A DNA stretch of 7,483 nucleotides from Thermodesulfobacteriales bacterium. GTDB taxonomy: Bacteria; Desulfobacterota; Thermodesulfobacteria; Thermodesulfobacteriales; Thermodesulfatatoraceae. The stretch is taken from assembly GCA_026985945.1 (NCBI GenBank), contig JALSPN010000240.1, forward strand, positions 1 through 7,483, given 5' to 3'. The notes under the pieces were generated by a model. It made no database searches, was not told the origin of the DNA, and saw only the letters and a list, made by a program, of their open reading frames with translations. The position numbers and the translations under genes were made by a program. Below, one piece after another: positions 5,517-7,483 of the stretch. How positions within the stretch are numbered: position 1 is the stretch's first letter; each line of letters begins with the position of its first letter.

Positions 5517-6420
5517 AGTCTTTAGGGTCTTCAATAGTGATGATCCGGACATCACCGGGGGAGAGTATCTTTTTGACGAGGCCGGCGAGCACGTTTTTAG
5601 GCCCTATTTCTACAAATTCTCGCCCGCCAAAAGAGAAGATGTTTTCTACCTCTTCTACCCACCTTACGGGGCTTTCTATCTGGTCCCCCATAAGTTCCCT
5701 AAGGCGTTCAGGGTCTTCCTCCCGGGAGGCCGAAACGTTGGAGAAAAAGTGTTTGCGGGGCTTAGAAAAGGGGATTTCCCGCAGGAAAGCCCGAAATTTC
5801 TGGGCCGCTTCTGCCATGAGAGGGCTGTGATACCCGCCACTTACCTTGAGCTTCACCACCCGCCTGGCTCCTGCCTCTTTGGCCAGGCTTGCCGCCTGGC
5901 TGGTGGCTTCTTTCTCCCCTGTGATGACGATTTGAGCAGGGCTGTTGTGATTGGCGAGGGCCACGATCCCGTATTTCCGGGCCTCAGAAACGATCTCTTC
6001 AAGCTTTTCACGGGAGAGCCCGATTACGGCATACATGTCCCCGGGCCTCCGGGTGGCGGCTTCTTCCATGAGTTCACCCCTTTTAAGGACCAGACGGAAG
6101 GTGTCTTCAAGGGTTATGACACCGCTGGCGTAAAGGGCACTGTATTCTCCCAGACTGTGGCCGCAAAATATTTCGGCCTCTATACCCCTTTCTCGTAAGG
6201 CTTCAAAAACAGCCAGGTTGGCGGCGGTAAGTGCTGGCTGAAGGTTGACAGTGCGTGTTAGTTCCTCCAGAGGGCCTTCGAAGGAGAGCCTCTTTACCGG
6301 GATTCCCGTTGTCTTTTCGGCAATCTCAAACACTCTGCGGGCCGCAGGAGAGGCTTCGTAGGCGGCCTTTCCCATCCCTACGTATTGAGAACCCTGGCCT
6401 GGAAACATAAAAACCCGCAT
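5497..6420 (-). CDS. fabD: Malonyl-CoA:ACP transacylase
   Basis: The 307-residue product matches the length of FabD, the cytosolic enzyme that moves malonyl from CoA to acyl carrier protein to supply type II fatty acid synthesis. Visible are FPGQGSQYVGMG (6-17), the nucleophile Ser89 in GHSLGE (87-92), the CoA-carboxylate-binding Arg114 in KRGELM, the catalytic His198 in YHSPLM, Gln247 in QIESPVRW and EIGPKNVL (271-278). All expected catalytic residues are present and the reading frame is intact. ATG 6420 lies 3 bases after the gcvH-like stop, with GAGGA 7 bases upstream inside that gene, so translation of the two is probably coupled. The usual companions fabH, fabG and acpP are not in the window; here fabD sits between a GcvH homologue and a sensor kinase. 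Confidence 0.97.
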   Translation of the reverse strand: MRVFMFPGQGSQYVGMGKAAYEASPAARRVFEIAEKTTGIPVKRLSFEGPLEELTRTVNLQPALTAANLAVFEALRERGIEAEIFCGHSLGEYSALYASGVITLEDTFRLVLKRGELMEEAATRRPGDMYAVIGLSREKLEEIVSEARKYGIVALANHNSPAQIVITGEKEATSQAASLAKEAGARRVVKLKVSGGYHSPLMAEAAQKFRAFLREIPFSKPRKHFFSNVSASREEDPERLRELMGDQIESPVRWVEEVENIFSFGGREFVEIGPKNVLAGLVKKILSPGDVRIITIEDPKDFEILKN

Positions 6421-6423
6421 CTC

Positions 6424-6855
6424 TTATTCCTCTTCTTCGAATTCAAATTCTTCTGTCTCAAGGGGTATCTCTTCTCCGGCAGAAACCTCTTCGTATTCGT
6501 CGGCAGTAAGGAGCTCTTCAAGCTCGTCGGGATCAGAGAGCTTCACCTTTACGATCCAGCCCTCGTCGTAAGGGTCATCGTTGATAATGTCCGGGGCGTC
6601 AAGGAGATCTTCGTTTATTTCGAGGACTTCTCCTGAGACCGGAGCCACGAGATCAAAGACCCCCTGGGCGGATTCCACACTCCCGAAGACTTCATCCTTC
6701 ACCAGCTCGTCCCCTTCATCGGGTAGTTCAATGTCGATAAGCTCTCCCAGCTTTAATTGCCCCAGATCCGTAAGACCGATGAGGGCGGTGTTTCCCCGTC
6801 TTTTTTTCACCCACAGGTGGTTTTCTGAATAAAGCCTGTCTTCTGGAATTCGCAT
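6424..6855 (-). CDS. gcvH: GcvH-like H-protein lacking the lipoyl lysine
   Basis: The 143-residue protein has the H-protein fold of the glycine cleavage system: YSENHLWV (9-16), IGLTDLGQLKLGEL (26-39), DIELPDEGDE (41-50), APVSGEVLEIN (71-81), and INDDPYDEGWIVKVKLSDP (91-109). In working GcvH, lipoate sits on a lysine in ESVKA. Here the segment reads ESAQGVFDL (61-69), so position 64 is Gln (codon CAG, plus 6664-6666), and there is no lysine between residues 53 and 103. It therefore cannot carry lipoate in the usual way. Residues 127-143 form a glutamate-rich tail (10 Glu of 17) beyond the usual end. Start ATG 6855 follows a near-perfect AGGAGGTG. fabD begins 3 bases downstream. No gcvT, gcvP, lipA or lipB is in the window. 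The fold is clear; the function is unknown. Confidence 0.9.
   Translation of the reverse strand: MRIPEDRLYSENHLWVKKRRGNTALIGLTDLGQLKLGELIDIELPDEGDELVKDEVFGSVESAQGVFDLVAPVSGEVLEINEDLLDAPDIINDDPYDEGWIVKVKLSDPDELEELLTADEYEEVSAGEEIPLETEEFEFEEEE
6428..6432 (-). promoter_or_regulatory. fabD ribosome binding site within the end of the gcvH-like gene
   Basis: The last codons of the gcvH-like gene (GAA GAA GAG GAA TAA) create GAGGA, 7 bases before the fabD ATG. The glutamate tail of one protein thus encodes the translation signal of the next, which supports coupled translation. Confidence 0.6.
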
Positions 6856-6860
6856 TCTTT

Positions 6861-6868
6861 CACCTCCT
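6861..6868 (-). promoter_or_regulatory. Strong Shine-Dalgarno of the gcvH-like gene
   Basis: The minus strand reads AGGAGGTG, complementary to the 16S rRNA 3' end, 5 bases before ATG 6855. It fixes the start and suggests efficient translation, stronger than at most other genes here. Confidence 0.85.
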
Positions 6869-6883
6869 CCAGATTAGCTACCA

Positions 6884-6894
6884 CCGATTATCGG
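6884..6894. repeat. Palindrome CCGATTATCGG, possible operator
   Basis: CCGAT (6884-6888) and ATCGG (6890-6894) form a perfect inverted repeat around one base. It coincides with the -10 element of the predicted gcvH-like promoter, so a dimeric repressor bound there would block transcription. The stem is too short to be a convincing terminator and no T-run follows on either strand. Confidence 0.4.
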
Positions 6895-6913
6895 AATAAT
6901 GCCTTCTTGGCAA
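6887..6913 (-). promoter_or_regulatory. Probable promoter of the gcvH-like/fabD operon
   Basis: On the minus strand TTGCCA (plus 6908-6913, 5 of 6 to the -35 consensus) and GATAAT (plus 6887-6892, 5 of 6 to the -10) are separated by 15 bases. The spacer is short for an unregulated sigma-70 promoter, which may mean an activator is needed. Transcription would start near 6880, giving a leader of about 25 bases. It lies in the 99-base gap after moaA, so the gcvH-like gene and fabD probably have their own promoter. Confidence 0.45.
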
Positions 6914-6954
6914 GAGGATTTTGCGTCTCCAAGTTAAGAAAGAATTGGAAGAGG

Positions 6955-7483
6955 TCAACCGCCAATGCTTCGCATGAGGCGCCGGGGAGAGCCGCCTTGA
7001 AGGCGTGAGGCCGGCTTTAAGGAAAGGGCCTTAAAGAAGGCCTGCGCCAGGGCTTCTTCATTTGCTCTGCTTCGCAAGAGGGGTTTGAGATTATATTCCA
7101 CGTCGGAAAAGAGGCAGGGCCTTAGTTTGCCTTCCGGAGTGAGACGCAAACGATTGCAACGCTTGCAGAAATGATCACTCATGGCGGTGATAAAGCCGAT
7201 TTTCCCTCTGGCATTTGGAAAAGTAAAGGTTTTGGCAGGCCCTCCTCCTATGGAAGGGCAGGGTTTTAACTCCCCAAACGCCCGTAGCCGGTCTTTAATT
7301 TCTTCTGCCGAAACATAAGCTTCATCTTTCCAGGGAGCCCCTTCTCCCACAGGCATAAATTCGATGAATCTCACCTCTAAAGGGGCCTCCAGGGCCAGAC
7401 GGGCCAGGTCTTCGATTTCGTCGTCGTTTTGGCCCCGGATGATGACGGCGTTTAGTTTGACCGGGTAAAAGCCCACTTTGAGG
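6955..7483 (-). CDS. moaA: GTP 3',8-cyclase MoaA, C-terminal part (5' end beyond the window)
   Basis: The visible 175 residues are the C-terminal half of MoaA, the radical-SAM enzyme that converts GTP to 3',8-cyclo-GTP in the first step of molybdenum/tungsten cofactor synthesis. Numbered from the valine codon at 7476, they show PVKLNAVIIRG (5-15), VRFIEFMPVG (35-44), the second 4Fe-4S site C104-x2-C107-x13-C121 (in HFCKRCNRLRLTPEGKLRPC), and the C-terminal Gly-Gly (RSIGG) needed for activity. The radical-SAM CxxxCxxC half lies beyond position 7483. A GTG at 7474-7476 is only an internal valine, because the frame stays open to the edge and the protein would lack its core. The gene ends 99 bases before the gcvH-like gene on the same strand, with no clear terminator between them. 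Confidence 0.96.
   Translation of the reverse strand, partial: LKVGFYPVKLNAVIIRGQNDDEIEDLARLALEAPLEVRFIEFMPVGEGAPWKDEAYVSAEEIKDRLRAFGELKPCPSIGGGPAKTFTFPNARGKIGFITAMSDHFCKRCNRLRLTPEGKLRPCLFSDVEYNLKPLLRSRANEEALAQAFFKALSLKPASRLQGGSPRRLMRSIGG

Noticed and set aside
5749..6198. 149-residue plus-strand open frame opposite fabD
   Set aside because: It is an antisense shadow of an intact fabD with low-complexity, Gly/Phe-rich translation and no family motif.
6424..6855. Pseudogene status for the gcvH-like gene
   Set aside because: The frame is intact, fold motifs are kept, and promoter and ribosome binding site are strong; loss of the lysine alone does not make it a pseudogene.
7474..7476. GTG as start of a short moaA-like gene
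   Set aside because: The frame is open to the window edge and the radical-SAM half must lie beyond it; GTG is an internal valine.
1..7483. CRISPR arrays, insertion sequences, prophage or integrase genes
   Set aside because: No regularly spaced repeats, transposase motifs or phage proteins are visible on either strand.

Overview
The window is dense, mid-GC bacterial chromosome: one tRNA gene and nine protein genes on alternating strands with almost no spacer. No insertion sequence, phage gene, CRISPR array or rRNA is visible. The proteins are rich in Glu, Lys and Arg. One gene is a fused inositol-1-phosphate cytidylyltransferase / di-myo-inositol-phosphate-phosphate synthase, an enzyme of thermoprotectant synthesis known from thermophiles and hyperthermophiles. 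A thermophilic, probably anaerobic bacterium is therefore likely. A Thermodesulfobacteriota-like lineage (Thermosulfurimonas/Thermodesulfatator type) fits the flavour of the sequences, but that placement is inference and not shown by the window.

Layout. Positions 1-173 hold no gene I can support, only small inverted repeats and a TTGACA box. A tRNA-Gly(GCC) with encoded CCA follows at 174-249. A DUF72 gene (254-1021, -) lies tail to tail with the tRNA. It diverges across 48 bp from the plus-strand pair dtd (D-aminoacyl-tRNA deacylase) and prmA (L11 methyltransferase), which overlap by one base. prmA overlaps the end of the IPCT/DIPPS gene (2315-3595, -) by 14 bases. That gene diverges from a RimK-like ATP-grasp gene (3619-4449, +) across only 23 bases, which carry both ribosome binding sites. 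The ATP-grasp gene overlaps by 4 bases the end of a soluble PAS histidine kinase gene (4446-5462, -). Upstream of the kinase on the same strand are fabD (5497-6420) and a gcvH-like gene (6424-6855). The last gene is the 3' half of moaA (6955 to the window edge).

Function. Most genes are core metabolism or translation quality control: tRNA-Gly, dtd, prmA, fabD and moaA. The IPCT/DIPPS gene would give the cell di-myo-inositol phosphate. The kinase has no response regulator in the window.

The most unusual item is the H-protein homologue. It keeps the GcvH fold signatures, but the lipoyl-accepting lysine is glutamine (Q64), and there is no lysine anywhere between residues 53 and 103. It ends in a glutamate-rich tail, sits 3 bases upstream of fabD, and has a good promoter/operator-like site and a near-perfect Shine-Dalgarno. 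It cannot be an ordinary lipoyl carrier. It may be a repurposed H-protein acting as a binding partner or scaffold, possibly linked to fatty-acid or octanoyl metabolism.
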